Below are positions 1-8,346 of a stretch of DNA of 64,000 bases, one piece after another. The notes below the pieces were generated by a model that saw nothing but the letters and a program-made list of their open reading frames with translations, was not told the origin of the DNA and did no database searches. Position numbers and translations under genes: made by a program. Within the stretch, counting starts at the first letter, position 1. Every line of letters starts with the position of its first letter. Source of the stretch: Porticoccus sp963974675 (GTDB lineage: Bacteria; Pseudomonadota; Gammaproteobacteria; Pseudomonadales; Porticoccaceae); assembly GCA_963974675.1 (NCBI GenBank), contig CAXBDQ010000005.1, positions 1 to 64,000 of the forward strand, given 5' to 3'.

Positions 1-252
1 TCTTTCTCATGCCTGCCTGTATAACATAATTTCATGTTATCTGGGTCAGCCCCATCTTTTTATTTCTATCATGAAAAGATAGCCCAATTTTTCCAAGAAA
101 CAGGGATATTTTCCTTTCAACGTGACTGACATTTTAAGTATAAGCAAAATTCTTCGCAGTCTACACATAATCACTACGCACTTAATGCGCTAGACCATCT
201 CCACAGGTAGAATACCGCCTTTGCCAAATTCCCCAATGATTGAGGCTTTTAT
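1..252. other. Leading intergenic segment, no gene seen
   Basis: No convincing reading frame is seen. Two short inverted repeats are visible: ATAACAT/ATGTTAT at about 21-40 and ATCTTTT/AAAAGAT at about 53-80. They may belong to the 3' end of a gene outside the window or to the promoter region of the peptidase gene that follows. A TGAGG-type ribosome binding site lies about 8 bp before that gene's ATG. Confidence 0.4.
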
Positions 253-3183
253 ATGAATGACCATGTGAATCCGCAGACACACCCGGCCTTTGAGTTTCTG
301 CGTAGTGAGCACATTGATTCCCTGAATATAGAGGTGGCTGAATACCGCCATCGTAAAACAGGGGCACAACATGTCCATATAACAGCCGACAACACTGAGA
401 ATGTATTTTTGGTGGCACTGAGAACTGTACCTAAAGATTCTACTGGTGTTGCTCATATACTGGAGCACACGGCCCTGTGTGGCAGTGAAAAATACCCGGT
501 ACGTGATCCCTTCTTTATGATGATTCGCCGATCACTGAATACCTTCATGAACGCCATGACCAGCTCTGACTGGACGGCCTACCCTTTTGCCAGTCAAAAC
601 AAAAAAGACTTTAACAACCTGTTAGATGTGTACCTAGATGCCGTATTTTTCTCCCGCCTAGATGAGTTGGACTTTTCCCAGGAAGGTCACCGAGTAGAAT
701 TTTCCGAACCAGACAATGCAGAATCACCACTGGTGTACAAGGGTGTAGTGTTCAATGAAATGAAAGGCGCCATGAGTTCGGTGCCCTCCACGCTTTGGCA
801 TACCCTGTGCAAATATCTCTACCCAACCACGACCTATCATTACAACAGTGGCGGAGACCCGGAGTGTATTCCCGACCTTAGCCATGAGCAGTTAAAAGCG
901 TTTTACCAAACTCATTACCATCCCTCTAATGCCATTTTTATGACCTATGGAGACAAGCCTGCCATAGAACTTCAGGCCACATTTGAAGAACAAGCATTAG
1001 CACGATTTGAAGCATTGGATGTAGAGATTTCAGTTCCCGATGAAAAACGTTACCAAAAGCCCATCGCTGTCGAGGAAGCCTACGCCTTCAACGAAGAAGG
1101 CAGCACCGACAACAAAACCCATATTGTACTGAGCTGGTTACTCGGCAAAGCCACCGACCTCGAAGCCAGTATGGAGGCTCATTTACTGTGCAGCATTTTG
1201 CTGGACAACAGTGCTTCACCATTACAAAAAGCACTGGAAACCACCGATTTCGGCACCTCGCCCTCGCCCTTGTGTGGCCTTGATGATTCTCAAAGAGAGT
1301 TGTGTTTTGTCTGTGGTATAGAAGGTAGCGAAGCCGACCGTTCAGAAGATTTGGAAAAAATGATTCTCGATGTGTTGCAAGACGTAGTCAGCAACGGCAT
1401 CCCTCAGGAACAAGTAGAAGCATCGCTACACCAGCTGGAACTTCAACAGCGTGAAATTGGCGGCGATGGTTACCCCTACGGCTTACAGCTGATTATGGCG
1501 GCCCTCACCAGCGCTACCCACCGCGGAGATGCCATTGCACTGTTGAATCTTGACCCAGTATTAGAAAAACTCCGAAACAACATTCAAGACCCAAATTACA
1601 TTAAACAACTGGCCAGTAACCTGCTACTGAATAACCCCCACAGGGTTAGGCTCACCATGACGCCGGATACGACACTTTCAGCTAAAAGAGATGAGGCCGA
1701 GGCTGAACGTTTAGCAGCAATAAAAGCAGGCCTGGACGAAGCGGGCAAGCAAGCGATTATAGAGAAAGCCCAAATACTAAATGACCGTCAGCAACAAAAA
1801 GATGATGAATCGATCTTACCCAAAGTTGGGTTGGAAGACATTCCTTTGGAAATGGCCTATGTGGCACCGACAGAGCGGCTTGAAAGCCCACTCCCCCTCA
1901 CTAGCTATGCTGCCGGTACCAATGGTCTGGTCTATCAGCAAATTATTCTGCCGTTACCAGAATTGTCTGAACAGCAAATTAACCTGCTGCCTATCTACAG
2001 TAATTGCCTGACTGAACTGGGTGCTGGAGACAAAGATTACCTCGCCACACAACTTTGGCAGTCTCAAATTTGTGGTGGCATCCATGCCTACGCTAGCGCC
2101 CGCGGTCTGCCCGGCAATGAACAAGTACTGGCTGGCCATCTGACACTCTCGGCCAAAGGTCTTGCTCGGAACCAATCATCCTTAACGGAATTGATGCAGG
2201 GCACACTAGAGCAGGTACGCTTTGATGAGTTGCCTCGTATTCGTGAGTTAATCGCTCAAACCCGAGCGCGCCGAGAATCCAGTGTGACGGGTAGCGGCCA
2301 CAGTCTGGCGATGACAGCAGCGTCTAGCGGCACAAGTCCAGGGGCAAAACTGGCTCATCAATGGGGTGGACTTGAAGGTATCCGCCAAATTAAACAATTG
2401 GATAGCTCCCTAGCAAATGACCAAAATCTGGAAGCACTGGCAAAACAGTTGGCCGAAATACATCAATTAATATTAACGGCCCCACGTGAGTTTTTAGTGG
2501 TGGGCGAAGCCGATAAATTTGCAGATTATTATCAGACCATTCAGCAGCGCTTTACTGGGGAAACAAACCCGGCCTTTACGGCCTTTAGCCAACCAGAACT
2601 ACACCAAAAAGTAACCGAACTATGGAAAACCAGCACTCAAGTTAATTTCTGTGCAAAATCCTACCCCACTGTCGCTATGTCGCATCCAGATGCCGCAGCC
2701 CTAACAGTACTCGGAGGCTTCCTACGCAACGGCTATTTACACCGCGCCATCCGCGAACAAGGTGGAGCCTACGGCGGCGGGGCTGGGCAAGATGGTAATA
2801 TTGCAGCGTTCCGATTCTTCTCGTATCGTGACCCTCGTATCGAAGCAACACTGAACGACTTTGGTCAGTCTCTGGCTTGGCTTCAAGATGAAAAACATGA
2901 ATGGTCACAAGTGGAAGAAGCTATTCTCGGGGTAGTCAGCTCCATTGATAAACCCAGCTCCCCCGCAGGCGAGGCGAAGCAAACATTCCATGCCGAGCTT
3001 TATGGCCGCTCACGGGAAGTTAGATCGCTTTTCCGCAACCAAGTAAAAGCGGTCACACTGGCTGATTTGCAGCGGGTTGCCACCACATATCTGATTGAAG
3101 ATAACGCCAGTACAGCCGTGATCACAAACCCCGATAATGCTGCCGTAGCAGAATCGCTGAATCTAACTTCCGTGACGCTATAG
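253..3183 (+). CDS. M16C family zinc metallopeptidase (presequence-protease-like, insulinase superfamily)
   Basis: The 976-residue protein has the inverted zinc motif HxxEH (H68, E71, H72 in GVAHILEH), with the likely third ligand glutamate near residue 171 in the VVFNEMKGAM stretch. The N-terminal M16 catalytic domain is followed by the M16C-associated domain and a degenerate C-terminal M16 half containing REQGGAYGGGAG. Length and order fit the single-chain clamshell peptidases (PreP/Cym1 type), which degrade free peptides of limited size. No signal peptide is seen, so it is probably cytoplasmic. The ATG is preceded by TGAGG at good spacing. A thioesterase gene follows 34 bp later on the same strand. 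The family call is strong; the substrate is unknown. Confidence 0.9.
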   Translation: MNDHVNPQTHPAFEFLRSEHIDSLNIEVAEYRHRKTGAQHVHITADNTENVFLVALRTVPKDSTGVAHILEHTALCGSEKYPVRDPFFMMIRRSLNTFMNAMTSSDWTAYPFASQNKKDFNNLLDVYLDAVFFSRLDELDFSQEGHRVEFSEPDNAESPLVYKGVVFNEMKGAMSSVPSTLWHTLCKYLYPTTTYHYNSGGDPECIPDLSHEQLKAFYQTHYHPSNAIFMTYGDKPAIELQATFEEQALARFEALDVEISVPDEKRYQKPIAVEEAYAFNEEGSTDNKTHIVLSWLLGKATDLEASMEAHLLCSILLDNSASPLQKALETTDFGTSPSPLCGLDDSQRELCFVCGIEGSEADRSEDLEKMILDVLQDVVSNGIPQEQVEASLHQLELQQREIGGDGYPYGLQLIMAALTSATHRGDAIALLNLDPVLEKLRNNIQDPNYIKQLASNLLLNNPHRVRLTMTPDTTLSAKRDEAEAERLAAIKAGLDEAGKQAIIEKAQILNDRQQQKDDESILPKVGLEDIPLEMAYVAPTERLESPLPLTSYAAGTNGLVYQQIILPLPELSEQQINLLPIYSNCLTELGAGDKDYLATQLWQSQICGGIHAYASARGLPGNEQVLAGHLTLSAKGLARNQSSLTELMQGTLEQVRFDELPRIRELIAQTRARRESSVTGSGHSLAMTAASSGTSPGAKLAHQWGGLEGIRQIKQLDSSLANDQNLEALAKQLAEIHQLILTAPREFLVVGEADKFADYYQTIQQRFTGETNPAFTAFSQPELHQKVTELWKTSTQVNFCAKSYPTVAMSHPDAAALTVLGGFLRNGYLHRAIREQGGAYGGGAGQDGNIAAFRFFSYRDPRIEATLNDFGQSLAWLQDEKHEWSQVEEAILGVVSSIDKPSSPAGEAKQTFHAELYGRSREVRSLFRNQVKAVTLADLQRVATTYLIEDNASTAVITNPDNAAVAESLNLTSVTL

Positions 3184-3217
3184 GGTACTCAAGACATTAC
3201 GCAGGAGTATTTTACTG

Positions 3218-3601
3218 ATGTTTAAAACCACAATTGAACCCCGTTTTTCTGAAACCGATGCTCTTGGGCATATCAATCACACGGTGTTTCCCATTTGGTT
3301 TAATTTTGCGCGGAAGGATCTTTTTAAGCTGGTGCACCCAAGTCTGTCACTTGATGACTGGCCCATTACAATAGGTCACTTTGATATAGATATTTTTCAT
3401 CAGGCACGCTACGACAGCGAAGTAACCATCAACACGGGGATTACCAAGGTTGGCACAAAATCATTCACTGTGGTGCATGAGGCTTGGCAGCAGGGAGCAA
3501 TGGTCGCTCGCGGTGAGGCGGTGCTAGTCTGGTTTAACTACAAAGAGCAGGCAAGCTGCGAAATACCCGAAAATATTCGGGCATTACTAGCGGAGCATTA
3601 G
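3218..3601 (+). CDS. Acyl-CoA thioesterase, 4HBT/hotdog fold
   Basis: This 127-residue single-domain hotdog protein begins with the family pattern FSETDALGHINHTVFPIWF, in which the aspartate and the GHINH stretch correspond to the catalytic region of 4-hydroxybenzoyl-CoA thioesterase/YbgC/FadM-type enzymes. It should hydrolyse an acyl-CoA thioester in the cytoplasm. An AGGAG ribosome binding site precedes the ATG. It lies between the M16 peptidase and cmoA on the same strand with short gaps, so it may be co-transcribed, although no functional link is evident. The acyl specificity cannot be inferred. Confidence 0.85.
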   Translation: MFKTTIEPRFSETDALGHINHTVFPIWFNFARKDLFKLVHPSLSLDDWPITIGHFDIDIFHQARYDSEVTINTGITKVGTKSFTVVHEAWQQGAMVARGEAVLVWFNYKEQASCEIPENIRALLAEH

Positions 3602-3633
3602 GTGAAAATACCCAACCTGCGATCAAACAACCA

Positions 3634-4380
3634 ATGAATACCCACCGGGACAAAATTTACGCCACACCACAACTGGAGATTGCCGGTTTCCAGTTTGACC
3701 GAGCTGTGGCTTCCGTATTTCCCGACATGATCAAACGCTCAGTACCCGGCTACGAGACCATCATTGCCATGACCGGCACACTGGCTGAGCGTTACGTGCA
3801 ACCCAATAGCCGCTGTTATGATCTGGGCTGTTCGCTTGGCGCCTCCACCATTGCTATGCGTCACCACATAAAACATAGCAACTGCAATATCGTAGCCGTG
3901 GATAACAGCGAAGACATGCTGAGCCAGTGCCAAGTGATTTTGCAACAAGATGACAACAACCGTCCTGTAGCGATGACTCCTGTAGAACTCGTCCATGGGA
4001 ATATCCAAGATATCCCCATTATCAATGCCAGCCTAGTGGTATTGAATTTCACTCTACAATTTATCCCAGTGGAACACCGAGCTGAACTGCTGCAACATAT
4101 TGCAGATGGCTTGCTACCTGGCGGCGTGCTGGTACTGTCTGAAAAGGTGGCCTTTGAAGATCCCCAACACCAGGAGTTGATGATAGAGCTCCACCACAAT
4201 TTTAAACGTGCCAATGGGTACAGTGACTTGGAAATTAGCCAGAAGCGTTCCGCGTTGGACGATGTACTTATACCCGAAACCCTGAAAACCCACCGTATGC
4301 GACTGCGTGACTCAGGGTTTAGTAGCGTCGATGTGTGGTTCCAGTGTTTTAACTTTGCCTCCTTAATTGCAATTAAATAA
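3634..4380 (+). CDS. cmoA: Carboxy-S-adenosyl-L-methionine synthase
   Basis: CmoA converts SAM and prephenate to carboxy-SAM, the donor for 5-oxyacetyl modification of U34 in tRNA. The 248-residue length is typical. The SAM-binding motif DLGCSLGASTIAMRHH is near residues 63-78, followed by VDNSEDML and the family-typical LNFTLQFIP and LSEKVAFED segments. The first in-frame ATG is used; no good Shine-Dalgarno sequence is visible before it. cmoB starts 26 bp downstream, the usual cmoAB arrangement, so the two are almost certainly one operon. Confidence 0.96.
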   Translation: MNTHRDKIYATPQLEIAGFQFDRAVASVFPDMIKRSVPGYETIIAMTGTLAERYVQPNSRCYDLGCSLGASTIAMRHHIKHSNCNIVAVDNSEDMLSQCQVILQQDDNNRPVAMTPVELVHGNIQDIPIINASLVVLNFTLQFIPVEHRAELLQHIADGLLPGGVLVLSEKVAFEDPQHQELMIELHHNFKRANGYSDLEISQKRSALDDVLIPETLKTHRMRLRDSGFSSVDVWFQCFNFASLIAIK

Positions 4381-4406
4381 GCTGCACTTATATAAATAGA
4401 ATTTTC

Positions 4407-5441
4407 ATGCCATCAACAAAACCTTCCCTTATCAACTTCTCTCCCTTGCTGACAGCCATCGCTGACGGCCCGCTCTCAGCGTGGGCAAAAACACTCCCGA
4501 AACAAATTGAACAAACTATGTCTGTCGAACGCTGGAGTGATATGCCCGGCTGGCAATCCGTACTGGAAAACCTACCACAGATCACGGCATCTCAGATCGA
4601 CTTAAAAAATAGCATGACGGTGGGACAGGCAAGTGATTGCGATGCCAAAACAAGAGCGCAATTAAAAGAGGTACTAATGGGCCTGCACCCTTGGAGAAAG
4701 GGTCCATACGACTTATTTGGTCTGCATGTGGACACTGAATGGCGTTCGGACTGGAAATGGGATCGCGTTCTCCCCCACTTAGCACCGCTACAGGACCGCC
4801 TGGTGCTGGATGTAGGTTGCGGCAATGGTTACCACTGCTGGCGTATGCTGGGAGAAGGAGCCAATAGAGTCATAGGCATTGACCCTTCCAATAAATTTGT
4901 TCATCAATTCTATGCCATTAAGCGCCTCTTAACTCAGGGACTCAAAGAAGAACAAGACATCAACGATTTTCCAGTCGATGTATTACCTGTAGGAATTGAA
5001 CACCTGCCTCCTGAGCTAAGAGCCTTTGATACCGTATTTTCAATGGGGGTGTTCTACCACCGCCGCTCACCCATGGATCACCTGAGAGAACTCAAAGATT
5101 GTTTGCGACCTGATGGACAGTTGGTATTGGAAACACTGGTGATTGACGGTAGCTTAATTCAAAACGGCTTAGGTGAGGTACTGGTACCTGAAGGCCGCTA
5201 CGCCAAAATGCGTAATGTTTGGTTTTTACCCACTGTAGAGACCCTGCTTTGCTGGATGAGAAAGTGTGGGCTAAAAAATCCACGTATGGTCGACATCGCT
5301 AAAACCAGCATTGAAGAGCAGCGAGCCACAGAATGGATGCATTTTCATTCCTTACAGGATTTTTTAGACCCGAACGATGACAATTTAACGGTTGAGGGGC
5401 ATCCAGCACCGATAAGGGCCGTATTTATAGCTGAAGCTTGA
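4407..5441 (+). CDS. cmoB: tRNA U34 carboxymethyltransferase
   Basis: CmoB transfers the carboxymethyl group of carboxy-SAM to 5-hydroxyuridine at tRNA position 34, giving cmo5U. The 344-residue protein is slightly longer than the usual length of about 323. It contains HPWRKGPYDLFG, the Rossmann motif LDVGCGNGYHCWRMLG near residue 135, GVFYHRRSPMDHL and LVIDG, all characteristic of CmoB. It directly follows cmoA. Its stop is only 36 bp from the stop of the convergent flavodoxin gene, and no clear terminator hairpin separates them. Confidence 0.96.
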   Translation: MPSTKPSLINFSPLLTAIADGPLSAWAKTLPKQIEQTMSVERWSDMPGWQSVLENLPQITASQIDLKNSMTVGQASDCDAKTRAQLKEVLMGLHPWRKGPYDLFGLHVDTEWRSDWKWDRVLPHLAPLQDRLVLDVGCGNGYHCWRMLGEGANRVIGIDPSNKFVHQFYAIKRLLTQGLKEEQDINDFPVDVLPVGIEHLPPELRAFDTVFSMGVFYHRRSPMDHLRELKDCLRPDGQLVLETLVIDGSLIQNGLGEVLVPEGRYAKMRNVWFLPTVETLLCWMRKCGLKNPRMVDIAKTSIEEQRATEWMHFHSLQDFLDPNDDNLTVEGHPAPIRAVFIAEA

Positions 5442-5477
5442 CTGGCTACAGAACAAGCTGGCGACGAAAATAGCTCG

Positions 5478-6032
5478 TTAGTCATCTAACGTAGAGAGGG
5501 GCGTGTCCAATTCAAACTCAGCATGAATGTGAGTGCACCATCGATTAAGACGATCAGAAGAGAGTTCGGGCTGTTGATCCTCATCAAGCGCCAAGCCCAT
5601 AAACAGCTTCTTGCCCTCCGCGCCTAATGTGATTTCTGCTTTTGAGGCATCGTAGTCGTAACCTTCCGTCGGCCAATAGCCAATGATCTTATCGGCTGTC
5701 TTGATCACCACATCGTGAAGCATACCCATCGCATCTAAAAAGAAATCGCCATACCCAAACTGATCACCCAACCCGACAAATGCCACGGTTTTACCGGAAA
5801 AGTCGATCGCCTCGACATCCGCCCAAAAGTCCTCCCAATCAGACTGAATCTGACCGAAGTCCCAGGTGGGGATACCCAGAATCAGTTGGTCGTAGTCGAG
5901 AAACTCTAACTGTGTCACTTCGCCGATATCGTGGATATCCACCACGTCTTCACCCAATCGTCGGGCAATACGGTTGGCAATGGACTCTGTATTCCCTTCA
6001 TCACTGCCAAAGAATATACCGATTTTGGTCAC
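5478..6032 (-). CDS. fldB: Long-chain flavodoxin, FldB-like
   Basis: This 184-residue FMN electron carrier has the phosphate-binding loop GSDEGNTE near residues 9-16, LGIPTWDFGQIQSDWEDFW and GLGDQFGYGDFFLDAMGMLHD. The last segment, together with IGYWPTEGYDYD, resembles FldB more closely than FldA. It should donate electrons to cytoplasmic partners such as radical-SAM or reductive enzymes. The start appears to be GTG with a weak, distant AAGGG site, so the exact N-terminus is less certain than the family call. It is convergent with cmoB and stands alone. Confidence 0.88.
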   Translation of the reverse strand: MTKIGIFFGSDEGNTESIANRIARRLGEDVVDIHDIGEVTQLEFLDYDQLILGIPTWDFGQIQSDWEDFWADVEAIDFSGKTVAFVGLGDQFGYGDFFLDAMGMLHDVVIKTADKIIGYWPTEGYDYDASKAEITLGAEGKKLFMGLALDEDQQPELSSDRLNRWCTHIHAEFELDTPLSTLDD

Positions 6033-6189
6033 TGTAGTTTCAAACCCTTATGACTGTAAAAATGAACATCAAAAAAATTGTGCTGCAAAAAAACAGCAGC
6101 GCGGATTCTCCCAGCTCTGCCCTCATGCTGCAACATTCTAGAGTTTAAAAGTTGATGATCGGTTTGATCATGTCACGACAGAGACGTCG

Positions 6190-7452
6190 TTAAAAAAAAC
6201 GGCTAATTTGCAGTTGAATATAATCATCCCGACTAAATGAATATAAAGGCTCATCTGACTCTGAATTGGTTATGGCCCGAGCCCTGAGCTCAAGTACAAC
6301 ATTATTGCCAAAACGTCTTTCAGCCTCGATATTAAAGAAAGTTTCTGAGGTTTTTTTATCCACGACGACCCCCGCTAATAAGGCCGTATCCTGAGCATCA
6401 TTTAATGACCACCGGCCACCGACAAAAAGGTCATTATCTGCCATCGTAGCAGGCTCGCGGGAGGAGCGTTCATCGTACTGATACTCCATCAGAAATCCAA
6501 TGTCAGCATCACTTTCATACACTTGATAGAAGGTGTACTCAAAACCGGCAACACTGGCCATAAACGATTCATCATAACCATCCCGGACAATGGCTTCTAA
6601 CTTCCAGAGCCAGGCATCTTTGGTATATTGTAAGTCCAACCCCACCTGATCGACTTGATCATAAAATGGCGTTAATTCTCGGCCATTGGGTGCCACTTCT
6701 AACCTGGGCTCTCGATTTGTACCGCGAAAATAGTACAGCCCCACATCGACATCACCAAAGTAGTGGCTATATCTCAAGGCAAAATCTACATGTTTATCTT
6801 TATCACCCGATTCATATTCAGCATCATCCCAATTTACAGGTAGCGGCGCACGAAAACGTCCATCTACCCCGGGAAAGGTACGCTCACGAAAATAGGGCAA
6901 AATATAAACATTCAATAAGCCCCAATCCTTTTGTACCGCCAAGTTCACCATCGGTTGCCCAAGCTTATCTTCTTGGTCGAGGTCTTCCACCAAATCTGTT
7001 TGGTTAATAATATCTACCAGGTGGACAGACTCTGTGACGCCCCAGAAAACTTTATTAATTCCGATCAGCAGCTCTATATCCATGCCCTTATAAGACAAGC
7101 CTTCATGTGCCCAATACGCTTCACGCAAGTCAAGGTGCGTCCGTTCGTCATCATTTTCATCCCAACGGGCAAAGGGAATAAACGATGCACGCTGGTCACC
7201 CTCTGCGTCGCGCCAACGTACTTCCCACTCCCCTGAAATCGACATTTCAGCATCGCTGGTATTCTGCTCAGGCCATAATCCATCCTGAGTAAACCCTCGA
7301 AGCTGTATTCCAGCATTGCCCGATATATCCCACTCTGCATCACTGGCCATAGCACTGCTGATACCACAGGCAATGGATGTCAATATTGATCCCAACATGA
7401 GCGGTCTGGTTACGCACACCTGAGAGATTACTTGACGACAGAAGCCTTTCAC
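6190..7452 (-). CDS. Outer-membrane beta-barrel protein of RND/LolA-like module (DUF1302-like)
   Basis: The 420-residue precursor has a long basic n-region and a hydrophobic segment ending about residue 36 (GISSAMASDA), then alternating amphipathic strands rich in Trp, Tyr and Asp/Glu. It ends in IQLQISRFF; a terminal aromatic residue is typical of BamA-assembled outer-membrane barrels. The general layout resembles the DUF1302 protein encoded further along the window, but I cannot assign the family firmly. A GTG start is preceded by GAGG at about 8 bp. The start lies 5 bp after the stop of the LolA-like gene, so it is the last gene of the RND operon. It probably passes hydrophobic cargo across the outer membrane; that role is inference. 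Confidence 0.7.
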   Translation of the reverse strand: MKGFCRQVISQVCVTRPLMLGSILTSIACGISSAMASDAEWDISGNAGIQLRGFTQDGLWPEQNTSDAEMSISGEWEVRWRDAEGDQRASFIPFARWDENDDERTHLDLREAYWAHEGLSYKGMDIELLIGINKVFWGVTESVHLVDIINQTDLVEDLDQEDKLGQPMVNLAVQKDWGLLNVYILPYFRERTFPGVDGRFRAPLPVNWDDAEYESGDKDKHVDFALRYSHYFGDVDVGLYYFRGTNREPRLEVAPNGRELTPFYDQVDQVGLDLQYTKDAWLWKLEAIVRDGYDESFMASVAGFEYTFYQVYESDADIGFLMEYQYDERSSREPATMADNDLFVGGRWSLNDAQDTALLAGVVVDKKTSETFFNIEAERRFGNNVVLELRARAITNSESDEPLYSFSRDDYIQLQISRFF

Positions 7453-7457
7453 TCAAA

Positions 7458-8291
7458 CTACCTCAGGCGGGATAACCGACCTTTAACAAAATCTTTGTCG
7501 GTTAAGCCAACACCGAATTTATATTCACTGTAAACCAGATCTGTACTCTTATTTGTCTGCAAATTTTTCATGATCAAGCGATGAGGACGCCAATATTTTT
7601 CTTCATAGATACGATAGTCCTCAAAGATTAACTCTTTGAGCAAACTCCCACGGCGATCATAGAATTCAATTTTACGGATTTGATAGTCCGTAGTATCAAC
7701 CCATGAAATTTGCTTGGTATAGCCAGAACTTTCATAACGAGGTACACGTTCAACCACATCGCATTGCAGCCCTCCACAAGGCTCTTCTTTCAAATAAGTG
7801 TAACTAAACTTATTCAATTCACTTGCGGTAAAATCTTCAAAAGCAAATTCGGAACCTACAAACGGACCCGATTTGTTTCTGGATGAGATTCTTTTAACTC
7901 GCTTCAACGCAGGTAGATAAAGCCATTGATCATCCGGATCAAGCATTTTGGCGTAAGAAAGTAATGCTGTGCCTTCGATATCCCTAGGCGTAGAAAACAA
8001 TACGAGGCTTTTATCACCCACCGATTCGTCAGGTATCTCCAGGGTTGTAAATTTCATAGTTCGTGACGATTCTTTACCGGCAGCATTACGAAGCACCATG
8101 GTCATCTCCGCTTCGCTATCACCGAACCCCCGATCTGACCGGTCAGACCTAGCTGCAATATTAAAGCCCAGCTCTTCAGCATTCACTTCTTCAGGAGCCG
8201 CGGCCCATGCTGGAGAAACAAGTAGCTGAGCAGAACCTATCATACTGACCACAAACAATAGTGTGGCACTAAAAATATTCCGTTGTTTCAT
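7458..8291 (-). CDS. Outer membrane lipoprotein-sorting-like protein (LolA/LolB fold)
   Basis: The 277-residue precursor has a signal peptide (hydrophobic stretch ATLLFVVSMIGSAQLLV, cleavage near SPAWAAA) followed by a domain with TTLEIPDESVGDKSLVLF, DDQWLYLPALKRVKRISS and GSEFAFEDFT. These are hallmarks of the outer-membrane lipoprotein-sorting protein family often found with MMPL-type RND permeases. The start chosen (8291) has AAAGGGG upstream; a longer frame to 8453 lacks such a site. It lies between the permease gene and the barrel gene. It probably shuttles a lipid or other hydrophobe through the periplasm (inference). Confidence 0.82.
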   Translation of the reverse strand: MKQRNIFSATLLFVVSMIGSAQLLVSPAWAAAPEEVNAEELGFNIAARSDRSDRGFGDSEAEMTMVLRNAAGKESSRTMKFTTLEIPDESVGDKSLVLFSTPRDIEGTALLSYAKMLDPDDQWLYLPALKRVKRISSRNKSGPFVGSEFAFEDFTASELNKFSYTYLKEEPCGGLQCDVVERVPRYESSGYTKQISWVDTTDYQIRKIEFYDRRGSLLKELIFEDYRIYEEKYWRPHRLIMKNLQTNKSTDLVYSEYKFGVGLTDKDFVKGRLSRLR

Positions 8292-8346
8292 TTTATTCCC
8301 CTTTGAACGTAACACGACATATGCCACATTTGTACATGCCAATTTT